A DNA stretch of 64,000 bases. Origin: Azospira sp. I13. Lineage in GTDB: Bacteria; Pseudomonadota; Gammaproteobacteria; Burkholderiales; Rhodocyclaceae. The stretch is taken from the NCBI RefSeq assembly GCF_003112695.1, contig NZ_BFBP01000009.1:4092-68091 (forward strand), written 5' to 3'. Under the pieces are notes generated by a model. That model made no database searches. It was not told where the DNA came from and was given only the letters and a program-made list of their open reading frames with translations. The stretch's first letter is position 1. Each line of letters starts with the position of its first letter. Positions 24,651-32,781 of the stretch are shown in pieces. Position numbers and translations under genes: made by a program.

Positions 24651-25880
24651 TCAGCGCTTGAATGCCACCCGCCCGAGGTCCCAGATCGGCAGGAAGATGC
24701 CCAGGGCCAGGATCAGGACCATGATGCCAAGAGCGACGATGAGAATGGGCTCAATCTGCTGGGAGAGGTTCTTCAGTTCGTACTCCACCTCCCGCTGATA
24801 CATGTCGGCCACTTCTTCCATCATGTCATCCAGGGCACCGGATTCTTCACCCACCGCCAGCATCTGCAGGACCACCGGGGTGAATACCCGGGCGGCGATG
24901 GCGGTGCGCAGCACGGATTCGCCTCGCTCCACACCTTCGCGCATCTTCTCGATCTTGTCAGCGATGAAGACGTTGTCCACGGTCTGGGCCACCACCGTCA
25001 TGGCCTGCACCACTGGCACACCGCTGCGGATGGCCAGGGCAAAACTGCGGGAAAAGCGGGCCAGGGTTGCCTTCAGCACGATCTTGCCGGCAATGGGAAT
25101 CCGCAGCTTGATGCGATCCCACTGGTAGTGCCCCACCGGCGTGGCTACCCAGGACGAGAAGGCGGCCACCGCGCCAACCACGCCGGCCAGCAGATAGGGC
25201 CAGTCAGCCACCATGAAGTCGGAAAAGCCGATCAGAATCTGGGTCATGAAGGGCAGTTCGGCATTGAAGCCCTTGAAGACCTGGGCAAACGCCGGTATGA
25301 CCCAGATATTCACCACCACAATGGCGGCAACCATGGCTGCGATAACAAAGCTGGGATAGCGCAAGGCCGACTTCACCTGGTTGCGCATGAACTGCTCAAA
25401 GTCCAGGTGATAGAAGAGGCGGAGGAAGATTTCCTCCAGCCGGCCAGTCATTTCCCCCACCCGCACCATGGAAAGGTAGAAAGGGGGAAAGACCTTGGGG
25501 TGGCGTGCCAGGGAAGCCGACAGTTCCCGACCGGAATCCAGGCTTTCCCGCACCTCCTGCAGCACCTTTTTCACGGCGCCGTTATTAGAGGATTCCTGCA
25601 ACCCGGCCAGGGCCCGCATGATGGGCACACCGGCTTTCAGCAGCGTGTAGATCTGACGGGAGAAGAGCAGCACATCCACATGCCGCACCTTTTCCGCAAA
25701 AAGGGTGATCCCGGCAGCACCGCTGGCTTCCTTGCGCGGGGCGGCGGCCGGCTTGATTTCGAGGGGAGTGATGCCCTGGGCGGTCAACTGGTCGGCCACG
25801 GCTGCGGCATTGGCGCCTTCCAGCATACCGGCGGTGGGGCTGCCGGCCGAATCCCGGCCGCGGTAGGCAAAATTGGCCAC
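24651..25880 (-). CDS. mshG: MSHA platform protein MshG (GspF/PilC family)
   Basis: This 409-residue polytopic inner-membrane platform protein has two GspF domains (about 70-195 and 275-395). Markers are LLFSRQIYTLLKAGVPIMRAL and the repeat FSRSFALAIRSGVPVVQAM, plus SMVRVGEMTGRLEE and LAVGEESGALDDM. Three membrane helices are visible, and the C-terminus ends ILALGIFLPIWDLG. It couples MshE ATP hydrolysis to pilin extraction. It lies 2 bp after the mshE stop and 5 bp before the mshF-like gene. Confidence 0.94.
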   Translation of the reverse strand: MANFAYRGRDSAGSPTAGMLEGANAAAVADQLTAQGITPLEIKPAAAPRKEASGAAGITLFAEKVRHVDVLLFSRQIYTLLKAGVPIMRALAGLQESSNNGAVKKVLQEVRESLDSGRELSASLARHPKVFPPFYLSMVRVGEMTGRLEEIFLRLFYHLDFEQFMRNQVKSALRYPSFVIAAMVAAIVVVNIWVIPAFAQVFKGFNAELPFMTQILIGFSDFMVADWPYLLAGVVGAVAAFSSWVATPVGHYQWDRIKLRIPIAGKIVLKATLARFSRSFALAIRSGVPVVQAMTVVAQTVDNVFIADKIEKMREGVERGESVLRTAIAARVFTPVVLQMLAVGEESGALDDMMEEVADMYQREVEYELKNLSQQIEPILIVALGIMVLILALGIFLPIWDLGRVAFKR

Positions 25881-25882
25881 GC

Positions 25883-27589
25883 TTAGTCTTCCGTCTGACT
25901 GGCCACGCGCATGGCCTCTTCGATGGTGGTGCGGCCTTCCGCCGCCAGGGCGACGGCCGCACGGCGCAGGGTGTTCCCGGCCATCTGCTTGCGGGCCGCC
26001 TGCATGAACAGGGCGGGATCGTCCTGGTTGGCGGCTTCCACCACTTCACCGGTCATTTCCAGCATTTCCCAGACGCCGGTACGCCCCTGGTAGCCGGAAC
26101 CGGCACAGTGGGTGCAGCCAACGCCTTTTTTGAAGCGGTAGTTCATGACGTTGTCGCCCAGTTCATAGCGCAGCCATTCCCGCTCATGGGGGTCCGGCAC
26201 GTGGGGCTCGCCGCAAGAATCGCAGACGACCCGCACCAGACGCTGGGCCAGCACCAGTTGCAAGGCCAGGGCCACCATGTAACGGGGCACCCCCATGTCA
26301 AGCAGGCGGATGGGCGTGGAGATGGCATCGTTGGTGTGCAGGGTGGACAGCACCATGTGGCCGGTCATGGCCGCCCGCATACCGATTTCGGCAGTGAGCT
26401 GGTCACGCATTTCGCCCACCAGGATGATGTCCGGATCCTGACGCAGTGAGGTGCGCAGCACGCGGTCAAAGGAGAGGTCGATCTTTTCGTGCACCTGCAC
26501 CTGGTTGATGCCGGGCAGGCGGTATTCCACCGGGTCTTCCACGGTGATGATTTTCTTCTCCGTGGTATTCAATTCGGAGAGGGCGGCGTACAGGGTGGTG
26601 GTTTTGCCCGAGCCGGTGGGGCCGGTGACCAGGACGATACCGCTGGGACGATGAATGGCGTGACGCAGACGCTCCAGGACATGGCTGGGCATGTGAATCT
26701 TGTCCAGCCCGAGGATGCCGTTGGACTGGGCCAGGATCCGCATCACCACGGATTCGCCGTACTGGGTGGGCATGGTGGAAATCCGCACGTCCACCGGGTT
26801 GTTGCGCACCTTGATGTTGAAGCGGCCATCCTGGGGCAGGCGCTTTTCCGAAATGTCGAGACCGGACATCAGCTTCAGGCGCAGGGCCACGGCGGTGGCG
26901 ATCTTGGGGTCGGCCTCGGTCTGCACATGCAGCACGCCGTCGATACGGAAGCGGATACGCAGGCGGCTTTCCTGGGGTTCGATGTGGATGTCCGAGGCCC
27001 GGGTGCGCAGGGCTTCTTCGAACACCGTCTGCAACAGTTTCACCACCGGGGCGTCTTCGGCCCCCGGGGTCAGGCCCAGGAGTTCGCCGAACTCGATGGG
27101 CACATCGGCCATTTCGGCCTGCAACTCCTTCGCCAGGCCGGAAATTTCCTCGGTGCGGCGGTAGATGCGGTCGATGGTGTTGAGCAGCTGACTTTCCGTC
27201 ACCACCGCCAGGGTGATGTCCCGGCGCACCAGGCGAACGATTTCGTCATAGGCCAGCAGGTCCGTCGGATCCACCAGACCCACCTGCAACATGCCGCCCT
27301 GGTCCTCCAGGGCGATGGCGCGGAAGCGCCGGGCCTGGGCCTCGGGCAGCAGGCGGGTCAGCTCCGGCTTGACGTTGACGACCTTGAGGTCGATAAAGGG
27401 AATGCGCAGCTGCCGGGCCAGGGCCTGGGAAATCTGCTCTTCACTGACGTAGCCGCTTTCGACGAAAATACGCCCCAGCTTGCGGCCGGTAAGCTTCTGC
27501 TCTTCCAGTGCCAGCTTGAGCTGATCCTGGGTCAGCAGGTTCTGCTGAATCAGCAGGTCGCCGAGTCGGATTTTCTCCGGCCGCGTCAT
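25883..27589 (-). CDS. mshE: MSHA pilus extension ATPase MshE (c-di-GMP-binding MshEN domain)
   Basis: This 568-residue GspE-family motor powers pilus extension. Its N-terminal MshEN domain carries two tandem copies of the c-di-GMP-binding motif: RLGDLLIQQNLLTQDQLKLA starting at residue 8, and KLGRIFVESGYVSEEQISQA after it. In V. cholerae MshE this tandem motif binds c-di-GMP, so pilus activity here is probably raised by that messenger. The C-terminal ATPase has Walker A GPTGSGKTT (about 321-329), the Asp box, DPDIILVGEMRD and GHMVLSTLHTNDA, plus a zinc tetracysteine (CDSCGE, CTHCAGSG). It is the first gene of the pilus locus and divergent from trmL. Confidence 0.95.
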   Translation of the reverse strand: MTRPEKIRLGDLLIQQNLLTQDQLKLALEEQKLTGRKLGRIFVESGYVSEEQISQALARQLRIPFIDLKVVNVKPELTRLLPEAQARRFRAIALEDQGGMLQVGLVDPTDLLAYDEIVRLVRRDITLAVVTESQLLNTIDRIYRRTEEISGLAKELQAEMADVPIEFGELLGLTPGAEDAPVVKLLQTVFEEALRTRASDIHIEPQESRLRIRFRIDGVLHVQTEADPKIATAVALRLKLMSGLDISEKRLPQDGRFNIKVRNNPVDVRISTMPTQYGESVVMRILAQSNGILGLDKIHMPSHVLERLRHAIHRPSGIVLVTGPTGSGKTTTLYAALSELNTTEKKIITVEDPVEYRLPGINQVQVHEKIDLSFDRVLRTSLRQDPDIILVGEMRDQLTAEIGMRAAMTGHMVLSTLHTNDAISTPIRLLDMGVPRYMVALALQLVLAQRLVRVVCDSCGEPHVPDPHEREWLRYELGDNVMNYRFKKGVGCTHCAGSGYQGRTGVWEMLEMTGEVVEAANQDDPALFMQAARKQMAGNTLRRAAVALAAEGRTTIEEAMRVASQTED

Positions 27590-27675
27590 AAAACGTCTCC
27601 AATCGACTTTAGCTTCTCATGATAACAAGCTGAGTTGTAACACTTTTGATATAGCTCAAGCAACCAAAACACCCC
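27590..27675. promoter_or_regulatory. mshE/trmL divergent promoter region
   Basis: This 86-bp AT-rich gap separates the start of the pilus locus from trmL and must hold promoters for both. TATCAT on the minus strand (about 27615-27625) is a possible -10 for mshE, but no matching -35 box at the usual spacing was recognised. No operator was identified. Confidence 0.35.
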
Positions 27676-28140
27676 GTGCCCGCCATTATTCTTTTCCAGC
27701 CCGAGATTCCCCCGAACACGGGCAACATTATTCGCCTCTGTGCCAATACTGGCTGTGAATTACATCTCGTTCAGCCCTTGGGATTCGATCTTTCTGATAA
27801 GCATTTGCGTCGGGCGGGGCTGGATTACCACGAATACGCCCATATCGTGCGCCACGAAAACTGGGGCGCCTGCCTGAAGGCGATGCAGGGGCGCCGCCTC
27901 TTCGCCCTGAGCACGCGGGGCGCCCAGCGCTACGACACGGTGAGCTACGAGGCAAGCGATGCCTTCGTCTTCGGCCGGGAAAGCGCCGGCCTGCCGGCGG
28001 ATGTGCTGACCACCTTCCCGCCGGAAAGGCGCCTGCGCCTGCCCATGCTGCCCGGCCAGCGCAGCTTGAATCTCTCCAACGCCGCCGCCGTGATGGCCTT
28101 TGAGGCCTGGCGCCAGCTGGGGTTTGCCGGCGGAAGCTGA
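27676..28140 (+). CDS. trmL: tRNA (cytidine/uridine-34-2'-O)-methyltransferase TrmL
   Basis: This 154-residue SPOUT methyltransferase modifies the ribose of the wobble base (position 34) of tRNA-Leu isoacceptors using SAM. Signature stretches are LFQPEIPPNTGNIIRLCANTG at the N-terminus, VFGRESAGLP in the middle and LPMLPGQRSLNLSNAAAV, which forms the trefoil knot. It starts at GTG 27676. Family length is normal. It is divergent from mshE and unrelated to the pilus. Confidence 0.93.
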   Translation: MPAIILFQPEIPPNTGNIIRLCANTGCELHLVQPLGFDLSDKHLRRAGLDYHEYAHIVRHENWGACLKAMQGRRLFALSTRGAQRYDTVSYEASDAFVFGRESAGLPADVLTTFPPERRLRLPMLPGQRSLNLSNAAAVMAFEAWRQLGFAGGS

Positions 28141-28177
28141 CCCCCCGGCAATCGCTCATTGCCCTGGAAGGTAAGCA

Positions 28178-28258
28178 GGACGCCATTCTCGCCCGCACTG
28201 CCGCTGCAGGCCAAGAGGGATGCGGCGTTTGAGGCAGGCCCGCGCCCCTATTGCCTCT
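28178..28258. repeat. Dispersed intergenic repeat, rearranged copy D (in convergent gap 28141-28413)
   Basis: The right half of the repeat core, GGACGCCATTCT, lies at 28178-28189. The left half appears inverted at 28243-28258 as CGCCCCTATTGCCTCT. About 53 bases separate them. The halves are contiguous and in the same orientation in copies A, B and C. The gap has no gene. Confidence 0.6.
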
Positions 28259-28413
28259 CCAGGCCAATTTCAGGATTTCCGGGGAGCGCTCCAGGCTTCC
28301 CCGTTATTTCCAGCCCCCTTGGGGACCGTCCCGGCCGCCCAACTCAGCCAGCGGCTGACGCGCCCCTCCACCGCTGCGGAGTGACGGACAGCCCGCATCG
28401 GCCGGGCAGCCCC

Positions 28414-29508
28414 TCAATCCGACAACATGCCCAGAGCCGCCTCGATCACCCGTTCCGCCGTCATTTCCGTCAGGCAGCGGCTGTAGCTGGCGGTGTGCCG
28501 GTCACAGCCTTCCAGGCGGCAGGGCACGCAGTCGCCAGCGCCCTGGAGCAGTTGCACATTGCCTACCCGGCCGCTGCCGACGAAGGCCCAGGGGCTGCCC
28601 GGGCCTTGCCAGCCGGCGGGCCAGGGGCCCCATTTGACCGGGTTGGAGGGGCCAAAGAGGGCCAGGGTGGGAATGCCGCAGGCCGCCGCCAAATGGCTGG
28701 CTGCCGTGTCCGGGCCAACGAAGAGGCGGGCCTGGCGCAGCAGGTCAGTGGTGGCGGCCAGGCTGAGCTGGCCGGCCAGGCTGCCGACACCGGCTTCGGC
28801 GGCAATAGCGCGGCAATAGTCCACTTCCGCTGCCTCGGGGCCGCCGCTCAGCCATACCGCCAGCCCCCGTTCCTGCAGGGCCCGGGCCAACGCCACCCAG
28901 CCCTCCGGGCGCCACATCTTGTAATTGAATTTGGGGTAGGGGTGCAACACGGCAAAGGGCGCGCTGACGCCCGCCGGCAGGCTGCCGTCACCCCGGGGCG
29001 GCACCACTTCGCCGACGCGGGGAATGCCCAGACGGTCCGCCAGTTGCAGGGCCATGTCCACCGTATGGGTGTGCAGGTCGTCAAAGGGCAGGGCATCGTC
29101 GAGCCAGAAGTTTCGTGCTTCGCCTCCGGCCTCGGCAGGGGCTTCGCCGGCAAAGCCCAGGCGGTGCCGGGCGGAGGCCCAACCGTAGATGCGGGCCCGG
29201 TCCGAGGGCACGGCGGAAACGGCCAGGTCGTAACGCTTCCACAGACCGGCGAGTTCCTTCAGGCGCTGCTGCCAGCGGGAACGCTCCGGCACGGCAATGA
29301 CGCGGTCGATATCCGGATTACCCGCCAGCACGCCTTCAGTGCCGCGGAAGACCAGGGCGTGCACCTCCGCCTCCGGCCAGGCCCGGCGCAGGCTGCCCAT
29401 GAGAGGCGTGGTCAGCAGCACGTCGCCGATGCGGCGGGTGCAGATGACGAGAATGCGCCGGGGGGAGGGATGGAACATGGCAGCGGGCACAGGGGAGGAC
29501 GGGGTCAT
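28414..29508 (-). CDS. Glycosyltransferase family 9 (heptosyltransferase-like)
   Basis: This 364-residue protein has the ADP-heptose:LPS heptosyltransferase fold. The N-terminal Rossmann half begins ILVICTRRIGDVLLTTPLMG, with the family RxGDxLLTTP signature. The C-terminal nucleotide-sugar half contains LFVGPDTAASHLAAACGIPTLALFGPSNP, the conserved GPDTxxxHxAAAxxxPxxALFGP motif. A late cysteine cluster (GDCVPCRLEGCDRH) is also typical. It is predicted to extend the LPS inner or outer core at the cytoplasmic face. Start ATG 29508; an ATG at 29475 is also possible. It is divergent from the fucosyltransferase-like gene at 29657. Confidence 0.85.
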   Translation of the reverse strand: MTPSSPVPAAMFHPSPRRILVICTRRIGDVLLTTPLMGSLRRAWPEAEVHALVFRGTEGVLAGNPDIDRVIAVPERSRWQQRLKELAGLWKRYDLAVSAVPSDRARIYGWASARHRLGFAGEAPAEAGGEARNFWLDDALPFDDLHTHTVDMALQLADRLGIPRVGEVVPPRGDGSLPAGVSAPFAVLHPYPKFNYKMWRPEGWVALARALQERGLAVWLSGGPEAAEVDYCRAIAAEAGVGSLAGQLSLAATTDLLRQARLFVGPDTAASHLAAACGIPTLALFGPSNPVKWGPWPAGWQGPGSPWAFVGSGRVGNVQLLQGAGDCVPCRLEGCDRHTASYSRCLTEMTAERVIEAALGMLSD

Positions 29509-29656
29509 GAAACGAAACGAGCGGGAAGCGGGAGGAAAGGGAGCCGAAGGGGCGTGATGACAGGGGCCTGGGGCGGCTAGTTTATAATGCCCGCCAGCCA
29601 AAAGGGCCAAGCAGATTGGCTCGGTAGCGCGTGCCAACAGCGAGTGCCCATAATTT

Positions 29657-30583
29657 ATGCCTAAACTTTACATCGACGAGTTCGTCGGCGTCTCCAACCG
29701 CCTGGAGACCCTGCCCCTGGCCTTCGCCATCGCCAAAACCTACGGCCACGACATCATTCTGGACTGGCACGAGCTGGATTCTTTCTCGGTGGACAATACC
29801 CGCCGCGGCAAGGTGGGCCTGCTGGCCCGCATCGGCGCCCAGCGGGTGCGGCAGTGCGACCGGGCTCTGTTCGACAGCCTGGGCGGCAAGAAAATCATCC
29901 TGCGCTCCCTCGACGGCCCGTCGGAAATCCTCGACCCCATCTACCTGGAAACGGCTCGCCGCCTGCATCTGGCGCCCCATCTGCGGGAGCAGGTGCAGCA
30001 AACCTTCGCCGGTCTGGAAGGGCGCCCGGTGGTGGGGGTGCACGTGCGCCAGGGCGACTACGAACTGGGGGACGAAAGCACCTACCGTATCGACCGGGAA
30101 TGGCCCGCCGTACCCGTCTGGTGGTACGCCGAAACCATGCGCGCCATCCAGCGCCAACAGCCGGACGTAGTCTTCTTCCTCTCCTCCACCGGCGACCCCA
30201 AGGCCCTGGCCGAGCTGCACGACGGCCTCACCGTGGTCAGCCTGGACGCCCCCTCGCCCTACGGCTACAAAGGTCAGGATCACGCCTCCGTGGTCAACCC
30301 GGTGGCCGACATCTTTGCCCTGGCCTGCTGCCCGGTGCTGCTGGCCACCCCCATTTCCGGCTACTCCCACTGGGCCGCCAACGCCCTGGGCGAGGCTACC
30401 GACTGCATCGTGCCCCTGCCCGGCGCCACCCGGGAGAACCCCCTGCGCGGTCTGGTGCAGATGTATGGCTCCCGCCTGCCCCGCTGGCGCAATGCCGGCC
30501 GCACCGGCGAAGACACCCTGGCCCTGGGCGACGGCTTCGCGGACATCGACCTGTCCCGCCCGGCCCACACCCGCTGGCTGTGA
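29657..30583 (+). CDS. O-fucosyltransferase-like glycosyltransferase
   Basis: This 308-residue protein opens MPKLYIDEFVGVSNRLETLP. The stretch GVSNRL plus VVGVHVRQGDYELGDE carries the HxRxGDY-type motif of the alpha-1,2/1,6- and O-fucosyltransferase superfamily, in which that arginine contacts GDP-fucose. The late segment TPISGYSHWAANALGEATDC fits the family's C-terminal motif. It probably adds a sugar from a GDP donor to LPS or another surface glycan, but the sugar itself is inference. It is followed after 26 bp by a second family 9 glycosyltransferase. Confidence 0.6.
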   Translation: MPKLYIDEFVGVSNRLETLPLAFAIAKTYGHDIILDWHELDSFSVDNTRRGKVGLLARIGAQRVRQCDRALFDSLGGKKIILRSLDGPSEILDPIYLETARRLHLAPHLREQVQQTFAGLEGRPVVGVHVRQGDYELGDESTYRIDREWPAVPVWWYAETMRAIQRQQPDVVFFLSSTGDPKALAELHDGLTVVSLDAPSPYGYKGQDHASVVNPVADIFALACCPVLLATPISGYSHWAANALGEATDCIVPLPGATRENPLRGLVQMYGSRLPRWRNAGRTGEDTLALGDGFADIDLSRPAHTRWL

Positions 30584-30609
30584 CTGCCCCCGTGCCTGCT
30601 GCTGCCCCC

Positions 30610-31701
30610 ATGAACATCCTGGTCATCCGCCTCGACTTTCTCGGCGACATGATCTGCACCACGCCCCTGCTCGCCGCCCTGCGCCGGGAGTACCCGGAGG
30701 CCCGCCTGTGCGTCCTGGCCACCCGTTACAACCGGGTGGCCCTGGCTGGCAATACGGATGTGGATGAGATATTCACCTACGTCTACAGCCGCCAGCCAGA
30801 GCGCAACGAGCGCCCCGGCAAACTGCGGGCGCTCTGGGACCGTCTCTGCCTGGTACGCCGCCTGCGCAAGGAGCGTTTCGACCTGGTGGTGATCCCCAAC
30901 GGCGGGCGCAACCAGGGCAGCATCACCTTCGCCCACCAGCTAGGCGCCCGGCGCATCGTCTTCCGCGACCGGGAGACGGAGTTCGACGATCGCAACCCGG
31001 AACATGTGGCCAGCCGGACCATCGAGCACGAAGCCCTGTCCGGCTTCCGCCTGCTCGATCTGCCACCGGAACGCCATGGCCCCCTGCACCTGAAGCTGGT
31101 GGCCGACCCGGCCCGCCTGGCGGCCCAGTCCTGGTCACCGGGGCCACCGGTGGTGGGCCTCTTCGTCACGGCCCGGGACCCGGCCCGCATCTGGCCCACC
31201 GCCCACTGGGCCACCCTGGCCCGGGCCCTGGCCGAGACGGGCGGGGCCGCAGAAGGAGGGCCTTTGCGGGTGGCCATTCTCTGGTCCCCGGGGCGGCCCG
31301 ACCAGCCCTTCATTCGCGGCGACGATGCCCAGGCCGACACCCTGCGCCAGGCCCTGGCCGGTTTGCCCAACGTCCATTTCGTACCCACCCCGACGGTGGA
31401 CGACTTGATCGCGGTAGCCGCCAATCTGGATCTGGCGGTGACTCCCGATGGCGCGCCGGTGCATATCTGCGCCGCCCTGGACCGCCCGGTGGTGGCCCTG
31501 TTTGAAAACCGCCGGGAAAAAACCGGTCGCTGGTATCCCCTCGGCGTGCCCCAGCGGCTGGTTACGGCAACAGCGGAGGCCGGTGGCACCAGTGTCGGCG
31601 ACATCGCACCCGAAGCCGTTCTTGCTGCCGTGCAGGCGTTGTTGCAGGAGTCGGTACGGAAGCGGGCCGCAGGCCGGGCCGCGGCCACCGCTCCGAGCTA
31701 A
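30610..31701 (+). CDS. Glycosyltransferase family 9 (heptosyltransferase-like)
   Basis: This 363-residue second family 9 enzyme starts ILVIRLDFLGDMICTTPLLAAL, the family N-terminal signature. The C-terminal half contains LDLAVTPDGAPVHICAALDRPVVALF, a variant of the GPDTxxxHxAAA nucleotide-sugar site in which the DG..H core is kept, and lacks the late cysteine cluster of the gene at 28414. It is probably an LPS core transferase in the same pathway as its neighbours. ATG 30610 is chosen; a GTG 18 bases upstream is an alternative. Confidence 0.85.
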   Translation: MNILVIRLDFLGDMICTTPLLAALRREYPEARLCVLATRYNRVALAGNTDVDEIFTYVYSRQPERNERPGKLRALWDRLCLVRRLRKERFDLVVIPNGGRNQGSITFAHQLGARRIVFRDRETEFDDRNPEHVASRTIEHEALSGFRLLDLPPERHGPLHLKLVADPARLAAQSWSPGPPVVGLFVTARDPARIWPTAHWATLARALAETGGAAEGGPLRVAILWSPGRPDQPFIRGDDAQADTLRQALAGLPNVHFVPTPTVDDLIAVAANLDLAVTPDGAPVHICAALDRPVVALFENRREKTGRWYPLGVPQRLVTATAEAGGTSVGDIAPEAVLAAVQALLQESVRKRAAGRAAATAPS

Positions 31702-31921
31702 TTCGGCCAGCCCCGAGGCGGGGCGCAGCTTGCGGCGGCAAGGCGGCTGACGGCACGCCAGCTGCCTGCGAAAAAGCTCTGGCCCCCTCCCCGCACACGC
31801 CCCAAACGCCCCGCAGAACAGCCCGGGGAGCGCGGCTCCGTGGAACGTATCGGTTATGATGGTCGACTTTCAGCCGAGCGCCCCCGGCGCCGTCGGAGTC
31901 ATAAAAAAAGGGTTTCTCTTC
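31702..31921. other. Gap between glycosyltransferase and fkbM-family genes
   Basis: This 220-bp gap has a short hairpin at 31710-31724 (GCCCCG-agg-CGGGGC, no T run), possibly a weak terminator, and a lone -10-like TATGAT at 31855-31860 with no clear -35. No small gene is evident. A second transcription unit may start here for the fkbM-waaL-MBOAT group. Confidence 0.3.
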
Positions 31922-32767
31922 ATGAACGGAAAAATGCTGCGCGCCCTGCTGCGCTCGGGCAACACCCAGTTTGCCAAGGACTTTGCCGATGCGGCCCGCC
32001 AACAGCCTCAGCTTTCCGGCCGCGCCACCATGGTGTGGACCCGGGGTGACGGCAAGCCGGTGCATTACCGCCGCGGCACCACCGACCTGGGTCTCATCAA
32101 CAGCATCCTGCTGAAGCGGGAAGGCGCCGGCGAATACTGGCTGCCGGATGAAGTGCCCCACGGCACCATCCTCGACATTGGCGGCAACATCGGCGTCACC
32201 AGCCGCTACCTGGCCCACCGTTTCCCCAAGGCCAAGATTCACACCTTCGAGCCGGTGCCCACCAACGTGGCGGTGCTGCGGGACAACGCCGCCGCCGTCT
32301 CCTCCGTCACCGTGCACCCCTACGGCCTGGGCCAGGAGAACGGCAGTTTCACCCTGCAACCCAACTCCGACGACCTGCGCAACCAGGGCAATTTCTCCCT
32401 CACCGCCCAGAAGGAAGGTGTCACCGGCGTGCAGGTGGAAGTGCGGGCGGTAGCCGACGTGCTCAAGGATTCCAATATCACCCAGGTGGACATCATCAAG
32501 ATCGACACCGAAGGGGCCGAGTGGGACATCCTCTCCGCCATTCCGCCGGAAGTGCTGTCCCGGGTGTCCTGGATCTACGGCGAGCTGCATACCGAGTCCA
32601 TCGCCAACCCCACCGCCTTCAAGCTGCTGGATTACCTCTCCCAGTGGTTTGTCATTGACGTGCACAAGCCCCTGCAGAAGCAGAACTTCAACTTCGATGC
32701 CTGCAACAAGGCCATCGCCGGCCAGTTCCGCGAATTCCGGCGCCGTCACAGCAAGGCCCGCTTCTGA
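31922..32767 (+). CDS. FkbM family SAM-dependent methyltransferase
   Basis: This is a 281-residue methyltransferase of the FkbM type, which O-methylates sugars or polyketide-like hydroxyls. The SAM site is HGTILDIGGNIGVTSRYLA, followed by the acidic end of beta2 in IHTFEPVPTN and the FkbM core VDIIKIDTEGAEWDILSAI. Its place in a glycan cluster suggests methylation of a surface polysaccharide (inference). The start at 31922 (MNGKMLRALL) is preferred to one at 31856, because the upstream 22 residues look non-native and AGGG precedes 31922. Confidence 0.8.
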   Translation: MNGKMLRALLRSGNTQFAKDFADAARQQPQLSGRATMVWTRGDGKPVHYRRGTTDLGLINSILLKREGAGEYWLPDEVPHGTILDIGGNIGVTSRYLAHRFPKAKIHTFEPVPTNVAVLRDNAAAVSSVTVHPYGLGQENGSFTLQPNSDDLRNQGNFSLTAQKEGVTGVQVEVRAVADVLKDSNITQVDIIKIDTEGAEWDILSAIPPEVLSRVSWIYGELHTESIANPTAFKLLDYLSQWFVIDVHKPLQKQNFNFDACNKAIAGQFREFRRRHSKARF

Positions 32768-32781
32768 GGAAAGCTCCCCCC

